A DNA stretch of 63,222 nucleotides from the NCBI GenBank assembly GCA_026390555.1, contig JAPLFS010000020.1, positions 1 through 63,222 on the forward strand. Direction: 5' to 3'. Origin of the DNA: Pseudomonadota bacterium. GTDB taxonomy: Bacteria; Bdellovibrionota_C; UBA2361; OMII01. A program made the position numbers and the translations under genes. Of the stretch, positions 17,924 through 25,945 are shown piece after piece; positions within the stretch are counted from its first letter, which is position 1; the number at the start of each line of letters is the position of its first letter. The notes under the pieces are model-generated. The model did not search any database. It was not told where the DNA came from and was given only the letters and a program-made list of their open reading frames with translations.

Positions 17924-18390
17924 CTACGTAAGCACTTCGAGGTTAATCTCTGGGAATCTGGTAAATATGCCGTCTCTCCAGTAGCCATCGGCAAGGAGTC
18001 CATGAAGGTGCTGATGATAGTTTAGCGCCTCGCCCGCTGTCTGCACGGTAAAGATAGCGGCGAGTTCACGCTCGTCGATACCCAGCACTTGAGAGAGCGC
18101 ACCCCAAACTGCTCGAAAGAGGATGGTGTTAAGCTTGCGGTCGTACTTAAAGAACACCCTGAGACGTTTTGGGATAGTAAAGACTGTGTGACGATGCGAA
18201 ATATCTTCTAGCACCTCGCTGTAGATGTGCTCTGCGAACTTTACTGATCGCTTCGCTCCGCAGGAGGGACATACGCCGCGACGCTTGCAGGAAAAAGCTA
18301 CGAGGAGTGAGTGCTTGCAGCCGTCGCAATATACCCTAGCGGCACAGTGCGCGAGTATGCCGCAGTTGAGGTATTTATGAAGAGTTTTTA
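17924..18390 (-). pseudogene. IS91-family (Y2) transposase fragment
   Basis: Reading leftward from about 18390 without a start codon, the frame encodes the IS91 zinc-binding N-terminal region (CGILAHCAARVYCDGCKHSLLV, SCKRRGVCPSCGAKRS). The transposase core start follows: HRHTVFTIPKRLRVFFKYDRKL...LFRAVWGALSQVLG. It ends abruptly where the IS66 right end was inserted; the last few codons are IS66 sequence. Only about 150 of roughly 400 residues remain and the catalytic tyrosines are missing. IS91 elements mobilise adjacent DNA by rolling-circle transposition, so it may have helped bring in the island. Confidence 0.82.
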
Positions 18391-18400
18391 AGATTTAAGT

Positions 18401-19012
18401 TCAGATGTCTATTTTATGATAATTTTGCGCTTCGAATTCATGCACTTTATTATTTACACACGGTATATATATGTTACTCACGGCATATTCAGCGTCGCCT
18501 CCGATAGCAAGAGCCATGTCGCTTAACTTTACTACATCGTCGGCTTCTACTCCGTTAACAAATATAGAAATTGTCAAAGGATCCATAAAATGAGAATTAA
18601 GTGAGAGAGATACCGGTCCGCCTAGTTTTAGACAAGAATTAGAGCGTCGTAGCAACCGAACTACGAGTAGACGACCTTCAGAGTCTGTACCAAACATCTC
18701 TTCAAGCCACGAGCACTGTTTGTAGATGGCAGAATCTAACGCGCTAGCCATACTTCTATGCATCCCTTGAAGATGTGGCTGGTATTCCCCATCTCGTGTT
18801 TCTTGCATTGCACGGATTTTTGCATTACAAAGCAATTTGCAAAGGCCTTTCACACCTGGACTCCATCCGAAAGTGCCAACACCATAAAATGCTCCACTAT
18901 TCTTCCCTCGAATCGAGATACGCTTATGAGAATTGATGGGATGTGAGAATTCTGTACGTGATAATTGGATTTCCGAACCGTCATCTATAAAATGTAGAAT
19001 AAACTTACTCAT
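18401..19012 (-). CDS. Unrecognised island protein, 203 aa, with a broken paralogue next door
   Basis: Family not recognised. The 203 residues carry no signal peptide. The N-terminus alternates hydrophobic and polar residues, beta-like (SKFILHFIDDGSEIQLSRTEF), then GKNSGAFYGVG. The middle contains LEEMFGTDSEGRLLVVRLLRRSN and the C-terminus LSDMALAIGGDAEYAVSNIYI. GAGGAAATTAAT just before the ATG is a good ribosome binding site, supporting translation. A paralogue with the same N-terminal pattern lies upstream on the same strand (19067-19350) but is frameshifted. The gene is AT-rich like the rest of the island and lies divergent from the DUF6879/XRE cassette, whose operator it may share. Confidence 0.7.
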   Translation of the reverse strand: MSKFILHFIDDGSEIQLSRTEFSHPINSHKRISIRGKNSGAFYGVGTFGWSPGVKGLCKLLCNAKIRAMQETRDGEYQPHLQGMHRSMASALDSAIYKQCSWLEEMFGTDSEGRLLVVRLLRRSNSCLKLGGPVSLSLNSHFMDPLTISIFVNGVEADDVVKLSDMALAIGGDAEYAVSNIYIPCVNNKVHEFEAQNYHKIDI

Positions 19013-19066
19013 ATTAATTTCCTCGATAAAAAACTATAAATCTCCAAACCAACACCAATCGATTTT

Positions 19067-19350
19067 CTACATTGATGTATAGCAATACAGGGATGAGCTC
19101 GATCTCAAAAATAGCCGCTTTGTTCTTGATCTTCCCTGCTTGTCGATTCCGAACATATCTAATAGCCAGAGGGTGTCTTTGCAGATTGCATAATCCAAAG
19201 AAGACGCAGGGCTGCTCCGTGACCTTTTAAAGCCCCAGCAGTTTTCCCTCGAACAGATCTGTTATTTTGGTTTAAGTGCGCATAGTAGAATTCGCTTCTA
19301 GATAGCGAGTAGTTCTGTTCAGAATCAAACCAAAGCGTCAATAGATTCAT
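19067..19350 (-). pseudogene. Frameshifted, internally deleted paralogue of the 203-aa island protein
   Basis: Starting at ATG 19350, with AAGGGGG just upstream, the first 43 codons (SEFYYAHLNQNNRSVRGKTAGALKG) align with the N-terminus of the gene at 18401-19012 (TEFSHPINSHKRISIRGKNSGAFYG). The original frame then stops at 19159. A different frame continues the similarity: SLDYAICKDTLWLLDMFGID and RTKRLFLRSSSSL match SALDSAIYKQCSWLEEMFGTD and LVVRLLRRSNSCL of the intact copy, ending in a stop at about 19067. About 45 residues between the two blocks are missing. This is a tandem duplicate decayed by a deletion plus a frameshift. Confidence 0.75.
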
Positions 19351-19409
19351 AAGCCCCCTTGTCGTTTGTTAAAAACTTGATATTTTTATAACAGACTTGA
19401 TCGGAATTA

Positions 19410-19432
19410 CATAGTCTTTTTTTGTGACTATG
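19410..19432. promoter_or_regulatory. Operator-like inverted repeat, copy 1
   Basis: CATAGTC-N9-GACTATG, a perfect 7-bp inverted repeat with a T-rich spacer. It sits 60 bp upstream of the leftward gene starting at 19350. The same arrangement, with the same 9-bp spacer, recurs at 19513-19534 inside the promoter of the rightward cassette. It is a likely binding site for the XRE-type regulator encoded at 20477-21370 (inference). Confidence 0.6.
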
Positions 19433-19508
19433 AGATGTAAGCGGAATATTGCTTTAACTATTTAATAATAATAGTGAATGTAGGAAATAGTTGGTCATAA
19501 ATTATTGA

Positions 19509-19537
19509 TTGACATAGTCTTATTAAGTGACTATCGT
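19509..19537 (+). promoter_or_regulatory. Sigma-70-type promoter with embedded operator (copy 2)
   Basis: TTGACA (19509-19514), a 17-bp spacer and TATCGT (19532-19537) form a good -35/-10 pair upstream of the small gene at 19566. The spacer contains CATAGTC-N9-GACTAT (19513-19534), the second copy of the inverted repeat seen at 19410-19432. A protein bound here would cover both promoter boxes, so repression is expected. The start-site and sigma assignment are inferred from sequence only. Confidence 0.6.
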
Positions 19538-19565
19538 CTTGTGACTTTAATAATATTGGAGGACT

Positions 19566-19820
19566 ATGGTCTTGAAATTTGAAATTCTTGCTAAAGAAAT
19601 TGCACCTGGTCATGTTGTTACGGATAGTACGGGCTGTAGTGGAGGGCAGTGCCCTGCAGTTCTCACCTGTGATGATGGAAGTCTTATCGTTGTAGGGAAT
19701 AGGCTCACCAGTAGTGAACTGGCAGCTCTTGAAGGTGGGGGCCAAGTCAAGGTTTATGAACATGAGTTTGCTATAAAGCTGAATCCTGAATTGATAAGGA
19801 AAGCTGCTGAAAAACTATAG
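19566..19820 (+). CDS. Small CxxGxCP protein of a DUF6879/XRE cassette
   Basis: An 84-residue protein with the core DSTGCSGGQCPAVLTCDDGSLIVVGN, a short Cys-containing, beta-rich segment. It ends in an amphipathic helix (NPELIRKAAEKL). This layout (CxxGxCP, then a short strand with D-D/R-G and V-x-G) resembles the small proteins found upstream of DUF6879 genes in actinobacteria, often near DUF397/DUF5753 systems. The comparison is from memory. GGAGG precedes the ATG closely. It is the first gene of the cassette and is separated from the next by a stable hairpin, which would favour its higher expression. Confidence 0.7.
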   Translation: MVLKFEILAKEIAPGHVVTDSTGCSGGQCPAVLTCDDGSLIVVGNRLTSSELAALEGGGQVKVYEHEFAIKLNPELIRKAAEKL

Positions 19821-19829
19821 TTAAAAGGG

Positions 19830-19858
19830 GGGGGATGTTTGCTAGCTGAACATCCCCC
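19830..19858 (+). terminator. Intergenic hairpin between cassette genes 1 and 2
   Basis: GGGGGATGTT pairs perfectly with AACATCCCCC (10 bp) around a 9-nt loop. It starts 9 bp after the small gene's stop and ends 21 bp before the DUF6879 start. The downstream sequence (TATTTAG) is only weakly T-rich, so it is more likely a partial terminator or mRNA-stability element than a full stop. Confidence 0.6.
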
Positions 19859-19879
19859 TATTTAGAGAAGTGAGGTAGT

Positions 19880-20473
19880 ATGGTCCAGATCGAAACTTTA
19901 ATCAGCCGGCCAGTAAAAATTTCTCCTGATGAGTGTTCTGCTCTCGTGTCGCAGGCAGATAGGGAAGTGTTTAGGCTAGAGACGCTTGACTCTTATAATG
20001 TTCCCTGGGATGACGTAATGCTTCCTCAATATCTTTCGGGTCAATCTTTACCAACACTTGAAGACCCGCGTTGGACTGAGTGGTTTGCAGATATAAAAAC
20101 GGCTGCGAGCAGCGGAATGTATTTAAAGAGAGTGCATATTGTCCCAGAGGTGCTTACACCTTATTTGCGTTATGAGATCGAATGGGGGTATCAACTATAT
20201 AATCAACCTAGTGGTGAGAAGGTCTATATAGCAGTTAGGGATGATAAATTGCACATGGCTTTGAATGAGGACTTTCAATTGATTGACGATCGGTCACTTA
20301 TCTATGTTCGATATAATTCTGACAATTCATGGGCAGGTTTTGAACGTGAGAAAAATCAGGCCCTAGTTGCTTCAATTGTTCGGCAGAAAAATAGCTTGCT
20401 TAATTCTTGCATTCCACTATCCGAGTTCCTTGCTTCGATGCGAAATACATCACTTACAATAGCTCGAGAATAA
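19880..20473 (+). CDS. DUF6879-like protein
   Basis: A 197-residue soluble protein matching the DUF6879 layout common in actinobacterial regulatory cassettes. An N-terminal helix leads to DREVFRLETLDSYNVP. Then come a WTEWFADIKTAASSGMYLKRVHIV segment, PYLRYEIEWGYQLYNQPSGEKVYIA and DFQLIDDRSLIYVRYN. The C-terminal helix ends near AREA-like sequence. Function of the family is not established; it usually accompanies XRE-DUF5753 regulators. Start at ATG 19880 with GAGG upstream. Its stop (TAA) lies three bases before the GTG of the regulator, so they are coupled. Origin outside this lineage is inferred from family distribution and low GC. Confidence 0.72.
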   Translation: MVQIETLISRPVKISPDECSALVSQADREVFRLETLDSYNVPWDDVMLPQYLSGQSLPTLEDPRWTEWFADIKTAASSGMYLKRVHIVPEVLTPYLRYEIEWGYQLYNQPSGEKVYIAVRDDKLHMALNEDFQLIDDRSLIYVRYNSDNSWAGFEREKNQALVASIVRQKNSLLNSCIPLSEFLASMRNTSLTIARE

Positions 20474-20476
20474 GGT

Positions 20477-21370
20477 GTGTTGTCGTTTGATGATAGAAGG
20501 TCTTGCGGAAATCGTCTCCGCGATATTCGGAAAGAACGAGGAATTAATAGTCCTAGTCGCCTTTCGCAGTTGATGTCACATAAATATAGCGTGTCAGGAA
20601 TACTGAAACGCGAGCGGGGTGAAATCAAAATTGATCTAGAATATATAACTGATTATTGTTTAGCGCTTAGGATTAAAGGAAAAGAAAGGGTTCGACTGAT
20701 TGAGCTTACAAAGCTTTTTTTGTTGCAATTTGATCCTTGGCAGCAATCGAAACAGGGTGTCACCCAACTTCAGCTAGACTTTTGGAAACGATTACTTGCC
20801 AGTGATTGTTTTTTTGAATTTCAAAATTCTGTAATCTGCGGAATATTACAATCCGAGGAGTATCGATATGAAATCTTGCGTAGCCATGGAGTAAATCACG
20901 TAAATGCTTCCATGGGTGCAAAACAAAGATTTGATTTAGCTCAGGCTCTCCTAGCTTCACGTGTGACTGACTCTTCAATGAGGCTAGTTGGGCCCGAGGA
21001 AGTTCGCCTCGTAGTCCATGAGAACGCTCTATACCAAGTCATTGGATCTTCTAAGGTAATTGCAGATCAAATTGAATACATGATGAATCTCAATTTAGGG
21101 AGAGGTTTGGAGCTCCGTATTTTACCAAGAGAGAAAGCAGTATCGAATATTCCTTTGATGTATAGTTTTTCTCTTTTTGATAATACTCTAATTTTAATGG
21201 AAGCCGCTACGGGAGCTGTATATTCCGCAAATGCTGAGTCAATTGAGAGAGTCCAAAAGGGAGCCAGCTCAATCTTTGAAAATTCGCTATCTGGTCAAAA
21301 CGCTAAGACGCTCCTGTTAAAGGCTCTTGCTTACCATTCTAAGTCGAATAATACAGCTTTTTTTGAATAG
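20477..21370 (+). CDS. XRE-type regulator with DUF5753-like domain
   Basis: A 297-residue protein. The N-terminal helix-turn-helix (residues about 10-65: LRDIRKERGINSPSRLSQLMSH, then SVSGILKRERGEIKIDLEYI) is followed by a DUF5753-like C-terminal region. This shows the pattern NSVICGILQSEEYRYEILRSHG, RFDLAQALLASRV, VRLVVHENALYQVIG, QIEYMMNLN and GLELRILPREK. Such Scr1-type proteins are antitoxin-like or developmental regulators in actinobacteria. The GTG start sits 3 bp after the DUF6879 stop. It probably binds the paired CATAGTC-N9-GACTAT sites upstream of the cassette (inference). It immediately precedes the enzyme cluster and may control it. Confidence 0.78.
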   Translation: MLSFDDRRSCGNRLRDIRKERGINSPSRLSQLMSHKYSVSGILKRERGEIKIDLEYITDYCLALRIKGKERVRLIELTKLFLLQFDPWQQSKQGVTQLQLDFWKRLLASDCFFEFQNSVICGILQSEEYRYEILRSHGVNHVNASMGAKQRFDLAQALLASRVTDSSMRLVGPEEVRLVVHENALYQVIGSSKVIADQIEYMMNLNLGRGLELRILPREKAVSNIPLMYSFSLFDNTLILMEAATGAVYSANAESIERVQKGASSIFENSLSGQNAKTLLLKALAYHSKSNNTAFFE

Positions 21371-21529
21371 CCATGATGGAATCGTTTATAAGATTTCACT
21401 TCTGAATCCTTGGCAGGAAAGCCTCCGAGTAAAATCATGCAAATCTACACTCGCGTCAAGATGTCCTACTAAGGGCCACGACTATTAACACACCTATTGG
21501 AAAGTGGGTATACAACTAGAAGAATTAAA

Positions 21530-22588
21530 ATGTTAAATCAACAAAAAACATTTTCAGAAAAATCTAACCAACAGTCCGTCGCCATAATCGGACTTGGGAA
21601 CCAAGGACTATGTCACTTTGCCGCTGCCAAACGCCTAAAAGAAGAGGGATCGATCGACTCTATCGCTGTTTGCGATATTGATCAGCAAAGACTTAATTCA
21701 TGCGGAGCGGATTTTGCTTTTAATGCTATAGATGAACTTTTAGATACAGTACCTTGCAATCTTGCGATAATCACTTTGCCCAATGATATACATTGCTCGA
21801 CAGTGGAACGTGCCTTGCAGGCCGGTGCTCATGTATTAAAGGAAAAGCCTTTGGCAATTTGCAAAAACGATCTAGATCGTCTTTTGCTAGCCTCAAAGAA
21901 ATTCCAACGACGTGTAATTGTTGCACAACAGAGAATATTTCATCCGACGTATGCTCTTGCTAAAAACTGGCTAGAATCGATTGGAAATGTTCGCCTATTT
22001 GATTACACTTTTTGCTTAAATGATCAGCGTAATTCTTGGTATTGGAGCGCCCACAAAGGTGGTGGGTGTTGGTTTGGACTTGGCTGGCATGCTTGTTGGA
22101 TGGTGCAAAACTTTCTCGGAGTAATTCCGCGACTATCTCTAAAAACCTTGTCAGGAAAACAACGCGCTTGGCCCTATGACACTGACGATACATGCATAGT
22201 ACACGGCGTAACTGATTCCGGAGCAGCCATTCGCTGTCTCCTAAGTGTTAGCTCTCCAGCAAAGAAAGAAGAGCTAATTATTGAAGGAAGCAACGGTACA
22301 ATTGTTTTTACACGATCCCATCTCTCTCGCTTCTCGGCATCTGGAGAGTTACTAGAACAGGTCGAAAACACCGATAAAACCGAGGATTTATACACAAGAC
22401 AACTGCGACAAGCACTCAGTGATGTTGCAATTGAAAGTTCTGGGGTCGACGCACTCGCAATCGAGATTTTTAAGAGCCAAATGTCTGCTCTTAGCCCGAA
22501 GTACACGCGCCAAGCACCAAAAGAGAAAACAATTCAGATTTTTCTCGAACATAATTTAGAACAAGAAGAAATATATGCAAACAGATAA
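21530..22588 (+). CDS. Gfo/Idh/MocA-family NAD(P)-dependent oxidoreductase
   Basis: Sugar or cyclitol dehydrogenase of about 352 residues. The Rossmann segment VAIIGLGNQGLCHFAAAKRL is near the N-terminus. The family signature is the CNLAIITLPNDIHCSTVERALQAGAHVLKEKPLAI stretch, with the catalytic EKP lysine. A beta-sheet domain follows, with GGGCWFGLGWHACWMVQNFLG containing the D/H-x-x-x-H-like active-site region. I chose ATG 21530; the longer frame from 21497 would use TTG and lacks a binding site. It begins the enzyme run of the island and overlaps the aminotransferase by 14 bp. Oxidation of a sugar or scyllo-inositol-type alcohol to a ketone would supply that aminotransferase. Confidence 0.87.
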   Translation: MLNQQKTFSEKSNQQSVAIIGLGNQGLCHFAAAKRLKEEGSIDSIAVCDIDQQRLNSCGADFAFNAIDELLDTVPCNLAIITLPNDIHCSTVERALQAGAHVLKEKPLAICKNDLDRLLLASKKFQRRVIVAQQRIFHPTYALAKNWLESIGNVRLFDYTFCLNDQRNSWYWSAHKGGGCWFGLGWHACWMVQNFLGVIPRLSLKTLSGKQRAWPYDTDDTCIVHGVTDSGAAIRCLLSVSSPAKKEELIIEGSNGTIVFTRSHLSRFSASGELLEQVENTDKTEDLYTRQLRQALSDVAIESSGVDALAIEIFKSQMSALSPKYTRQAPKEKTIQIFLEHNLEQEEIYANR

Positions 22589-23927
22589 TCAAAATAGAAA
22601 TAAGCTAGCACAGTTTGGGGGAACGCCATGCATCAATACTCGTTCTCCACACGAAGTGTGGCCACCGCCACCAACAACCGAAGAGTTAGATGAAATTTGC
22701 TCGCAGCGTAGACGGGACATTAGTATCAAAGGCCGCTCAAGTATCATTCGTGAGTTTGAAGAGCAATTTCTTTGCTTCCTAGAGGGGCATAGAAAATATG
22801 CCGTTACCTTCAATTCAGGCACATCAGCATTATTCGCCGCATATTTTGCGTTAGGTGTGACAGAAGATGACGAGGTTGTTGGGCCAGCTTTGACTTTTCA
22901 TGCGGCGCTAAGCCCCGCTTATACACTCCGCGCCAATGTAGTGTTAGTGGATATCGACGTTAATACCCGGTGCATTGATGTAAATAGAATTGAAGAAGCG
23001 ATTACAGGTAAGACACGCGTAATCACAGTGGTACATCAGTGGGGTCATCCTGCTGATATGGACCGCGTCATGGAAATTGCGCGAAAACATAAATTGTACG
23101 TAATCGAAGACTGCTCGCATGCACACGGCAGTCGCTATAAAAGTAAGCCTGTTGGAACATTTGGTGACGTTGCCGTGTTCTCATTGCAAGCAGCAAAGAT
23201 GATCTACGCCGGAGAAGGAGGCATTCTCGTCACAAATTCTGAGAGTGTTCATGATCAAGCAACGCTTTTAGGGCATTATAGAGATCGAAGTCGGGATGAA
23301 ATTAAAGATCCACTTCGACAATCTTATTGGGTCACCGGATATGGTCAGAAGTTTAGGATGTCACCTCTCAATGCCGTGGTAGCTAAGCACAGCTTGAGAC
23401 ACTTCCCGGAGAGAAAGAGACAGCGACATTTGGCGCTTGAATATCTTTCATCGCAATTAAAACAATTTTCGTTTCTATCGATACCTTCAAGAAGCACAGA
23501 TATCGATATGGGAGCATGGTACGGGTTTAAACCTCTTTATAACCCTGAGGCGCTGCATGGAATTTCAATCGAAGTGTTTCTACGAGCTTTGCAGGCTGAA
23601 GGACTAGAGATATCGATGGCTTCGGCGCCGGTTTTAGCGACACAACCGCTATATTCATCGGAGCGAAATCCTCTGTTCCCTAACCACAAAGGCAGAAAAA
23701 TCGCTAAGCGATTCTCCCTTAAAAATGCTGAGTTGGTGCAAGAACGGTCGCTATCACTCCCAACATTTAACTCTTGGCCAAATGACAAAGCACTCATTGA
23801 TCTATATGTGACTGCTTTTGAAAAGGTCCAAAAAAATGCTGGGGCTCTTTATGAATATTATGAAGGGGGAAAGCAACAAAAAATTGATGACCAGCAACAA
23901 TCTGAGTCGCGATTAGCAGCAAACTAA
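22575..23927 (+). CDS. DegT/DnrJ/EryC1/StrS-family aminotransferase
   Basis: PLP-dependent sugar or aminocyclitol aminotransferase, 450 residues. Visible features: an N-terminal LAQFGGTPCINTR start typical of the AHBA-synthase/2-deoxy-scyllo-inosose-aminotransferase branch; FNSGTSALFAAYFALGVTEDDEVVGPALTF; the EDCSHAHGSRYKSKPVGTFGDVAVFSLQ segment; and the PLP lysine in QAAKMIYAGEGG (Lys about 208). A Lys/Gln-rich tail of about 30 residues extends beyond the usual end. It overlaps the oxidoreductase gene, so a ketone made by that enzyme is the likely substrate. The exact amine product is unknown. Confidence 0.9.
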   Translation: MQTDNQNRNKLAQFGGTPCINTRSPHEVWPPPPTTEELDEICSQRRRDISIKGRSSIIREFEEQFLCFLEGHRKYAVTFNSGTSALFAAYFALGVTEDDEVVGPALTFHAALSPAYTLRANVVLVDIDVNTRCIDVNRIEEAITGKTRVITVVHQWGHPADMDRVMEIARKHKLYVIEDCSHAHGSRYKSKPVGTFGDVAVFSLQAAKMIYAGEGGILVTNSESVHDQATLLGHYRDRSRDEIKDPLRQSYWVTGYGQKFRMSPLNAVVAKHSLRHFPERKRQRHLALEYLSSQLKQFSFLSIPSRSTDIDMGAWYGFKPLYNPEALHGISIEVFLRALQAEGLEISMASAPVLATQPLYSSERNPLFPNHKGRKIAKRFSLKNAELVQERSLSLPTFNSWPNDKALIDLYVTAFEKVQKNAGALYEYYEGGKQQKIDDQQQSESRLAAN

Positions 23928-23964
23928 GAAAGTGCAATAACGATAGAGTTAAAGGAAAAGAATT

Positions 23965-24588
23965 ATGATAAATCTGGGCAAAACTTCGACTGGTTATAAT
24001 GGCCAGTCTTCACACGTAATCGATGTTCCTGTAGCGCCGCAAGGTAAGTGGGGAGAAACTGTTAATTGGCGATTGCTCGAAGGAAAGATTCCGAATGACG
24101 AACTTGTTACAGCAGTATTTGGACTTTTGATCGTAGAAAGTGGTGTCGTTCTAGTAACAACAACTCGAGGATACCTGGAACTGTTGGGCGGACACCGAGA
24201 AGCTGGGGAGACGATTGAGCAAACTCTTGATAGGGAGAGTTATGAAGAGGGTGGAGTAAAAGTTATAGAAAGAATTCCATTCGGATATCGTGAAGTTAGC
24301 AATGAATGTGAAATCGTTAACAAAGCGACAGGGAAGCCCTATCCTAGCATTGGATTTATTCCTCTTTTTGTAGGCACAGGCGAGGCAGATTTAAGTGCGC
24401 CACTTCCGGAGGATGTTGTTGCACGTACCATCGTTCCATTTGATCAGCTCAAAAATCTCAATGCAGAAATGATGCCTGATTTTGCTATTCTTCAGATTGG
24501 CTTACGACATGCAGTTAGACTCGATTCACTCAACGCTACTCAGAAAAAGGCCATTTCCTATCATTTGGTAGTTGGCCCCACATTTTAG
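23965..24588 (+). CDS. NUDIX hydrolase
   Basis: A 207-residue protein. The NUDIX box is complete near residue 75: G-HREAG-E-TIEQTLD-RE-SY-EE-GG, preceded by a strand that leads into it (RGYLELLGG). NUDIX enzymes cleave nucleoside diphosphates linked to another group, so in this cluster it may release a sugar phosphate from an NDP-sugar or clean up a nucleotide by-product. It starts 37 bp after the aminotransferase with AAAGGAAAAG upstream. The C-terminal region (about 60 residues past the catalytic domain) is family-unspecific. Confidence 0.85.
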   Translation: MINLGKTSTGYNGQSSHVIDVPVAPQGKWGETVNWRLLEGKIPNDELVTAVFGLLIVESGVVLVTTTRGYLELLGGHREAGETIEQTLDRESYEEGGVKVIERIPFGYREVSNECEIVNKATGKPYPSIGFIPLFVGTGEADLSAPLPEDVVARTIVPFDQLKNLNAEMMPDFAILQIGLRHAVRLDSLNATQKKAISYHLVVGPTF

Positions 24589-24625
24589 GCGACTAAAGGC
24601 AGCGACGTTTGAAATAAGGCACGCT

Positions 24626-25240
24626 ATGCAGAATTCGATTGACCGAAATTCGAGATTTGATGCTAACGGTGCAGATCTAGCCACTCCCTCGCGATTAAAT
24701 TTTCAATTTAAGGTTCTTTTTACTGGGACACTCGACTCAGGTAAGACAACCATCGTGGAATTATTAGCTGGTTTGACAGATGCCCACATTATCCCCGAGG
24801 TTGCACGGGATCTTTTAGATCAAGATCCCGATATAGAGAGAAAGCCAGAATTTCAAACGCAAATAATAGCGGAACAGATAAAAAGGGAGCATGAGGCCGA
24901 ACAATCCTCAAAAAGGCTTGTTATTCTCGATCGCAGCTTCTTAGATATTATCTGCTACTCCAGACATTTTGATCATCAAATTGATGAAAGCCCTCTGCTA
25001 ACTCGCATGGACTATTCGAAGGTGCTGCTATTTTCACCATTCGATATAGATGTTCAAAATTCTCTATCAATCGAAATGCAGCAATATCGCATGGCTATTC
25101 ACCTTCGATTCGTTCAGGTTCTGCAAGAACTGGGAATACCTTACGAAGTTATTAGTGGTTCGATTTCTGCGCGTCTGAGAAGAATCGGAGAAGTTTTATC
25201 TGAAGGGCGTGAAGACCCTTTCGGCAGATACGAGCACTAA
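24626..25240 (+). CDS. P-loop nucleotide kinase/ATPase (AAA_28/NadR-like)
   Basis: About 204 residues. Walker A is GTLDSGKTTIVELL near residue 20. The segment IIPEVARDLLDQDP follows, then FQTQIIAEQIKREHEAEQ and LVILDRSFLDIICYSRHFD, a Walker-B-like strand. This is the order in NadR-type nicotinamide-riboside kinases and the related AAA_28 proteins. A longer TTG-initiated frame from 24572 exists, but the ATG at 24626 is the better start. Likely phosphorylates a small molecule or nucleoside; the substrate is unknown. It lies between the NUDIX and HAD genes, which fits a phosphorylation-dephosphorylation step in the pathway. Confidence 0.78.
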   Translation: MQNSIDRNSRFDANGADLATPSRLNFQFKVLFTGTLDSGKTTIVELLAGLTDAHIIPEVARDLLDQDPDIERKPEFQTQIIAEQIKREHEAEQSSKRLVILDRSFLDIICYSRHFDHQIDESPLLTRMDYSKVLLFSPFDIDVQNSLSIEMQQYRMAIHLRFVQVLQELGIPYEVISGSISARLRRIGEVLSEGREDPFGRYEH

Positions 25241-25275
25241 GAACACTGCGACACAACCAAAAGGTAGCCTAATTT

Positions 25276-25932
25276 ATGAAGTTAAAAGCCGGCTTAATAG
25301 ATTTAGATGGCACACTAGTGCATTACGAAACAAATCACGTCGTCGAAGAAGCCAAACGCATATCAAGAGTGCTCAATCTTCCTGAACTAAAAGAAGTCCA
25401 CATACTTCGCTGCATAGCCAAGGGTAGAATGGATGAAATCATTCATAATTCCATTTACCCAAATTTTGAAAATTACTTCTGGCAGATGTTCGACGAGGCA
25501 GCCACTCCGAAAATGCGGCTTTTACCGCAAGCTAAAATAGCCCTCCAAAATCTAACGAATAACAATATCAAACTAGCATTAGTTACTGCTCGTAATGTGG
25601 AGGAATCAGAGATATCGAACTATCTGAAGCAAGAAGGAATCCTACACTTTTTTTCGGCTATTCTTACAAAACGTAGTCTATCATCCCCATGGGCCGGCAA
25701 AGATTCTTACTTCCTCTCTGCCTTGCGGGCCCTAAATCTAACCCCCAAGGAAGCACTCGCCGTCGGTGACAGGCCCAGTGACGCAAAAAGTGCTTCTGCT
25801 ATCGGTATCGCACTAAATGTTTTGGTGCGAACAGGCGGCATAGATGAGGATGTTTTGCGGACTATCCCATGTCATCACATTGTAGACGATATTTCTCATC
25901 TGCCAAATTTAACCATTGGTGCTGCAGTTTAA
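25276..25932 (+). CDS. HAD-superfamily phosphatase
   Basis: A 218-residue haloacid-dehalogenase-like hydrolase. Motif I is GLIDLDGTLVHYE (catalytic Asp pair at about 9 and 11); motif II Thr is in LALVTARN; motif III Lys is in SPWAGKDSYF; motif IV is AVGDRPSDAKSASAIGI. The cap resembles the Gph/phosphoglycolate-phosphatase group. In this operon it could remove a phosphate added by the adjacent kinase. It starts 36 bp after the kinase gene, with no strong ribosome binding site, and is followed after 13 bp by the formyltransferase. Confidence 0.85.
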   Translation: MKLKAGLIDLDGTLVHYETNHVVEEAKRISRVLNLPELKEVHILRCIAKGRMDEIIHNSIYPNFENYFWQMFDEAATPKMRLLPQAKIALQNLTNNNIKLALVTARNVEESEISNYLKQEGILHFFSAILTKRSLSSPWAGKDSYFLSALRALNLTPKEALAVGDRPSDAKSASAIGIALNVLVRTGGIDEDVLRTIPCHHIVDDISHLPNLTIGAAV

Positions 25933-25945
25933 ATAACGGAACGTT

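Larger units (their letters stand above)
16779..17927 (+). mobile_element. Decayed IS66-family element with recognisable ends
   Basis: The left end begins GTAAGCGATCACCGGAGTCC at 16779. The right end is its imperfect inverse (GTAGGCGATCATCGGACTCC on the minus strand, tip at 17927). The ends agree at about 24 of 28 positions, and GTAAGCG is the standard IS66 tip. Inside are remnants of all three IS66 genes (tnpA, and tnpB fused to tnpC by deletion). No convincing 8-bp target duplication flanks it (GTACCAAC versus GTAAGCAC), so it has probably recombined since insertion. The right end cuts an IS91 fragment. Confidence 0.85.

Noticed and set aside
19458-19763. Leftward frame opposite the small cassette gene
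   Set aside because: It is the antisense shadow of a gene with a good ribosome binding site and promoter.
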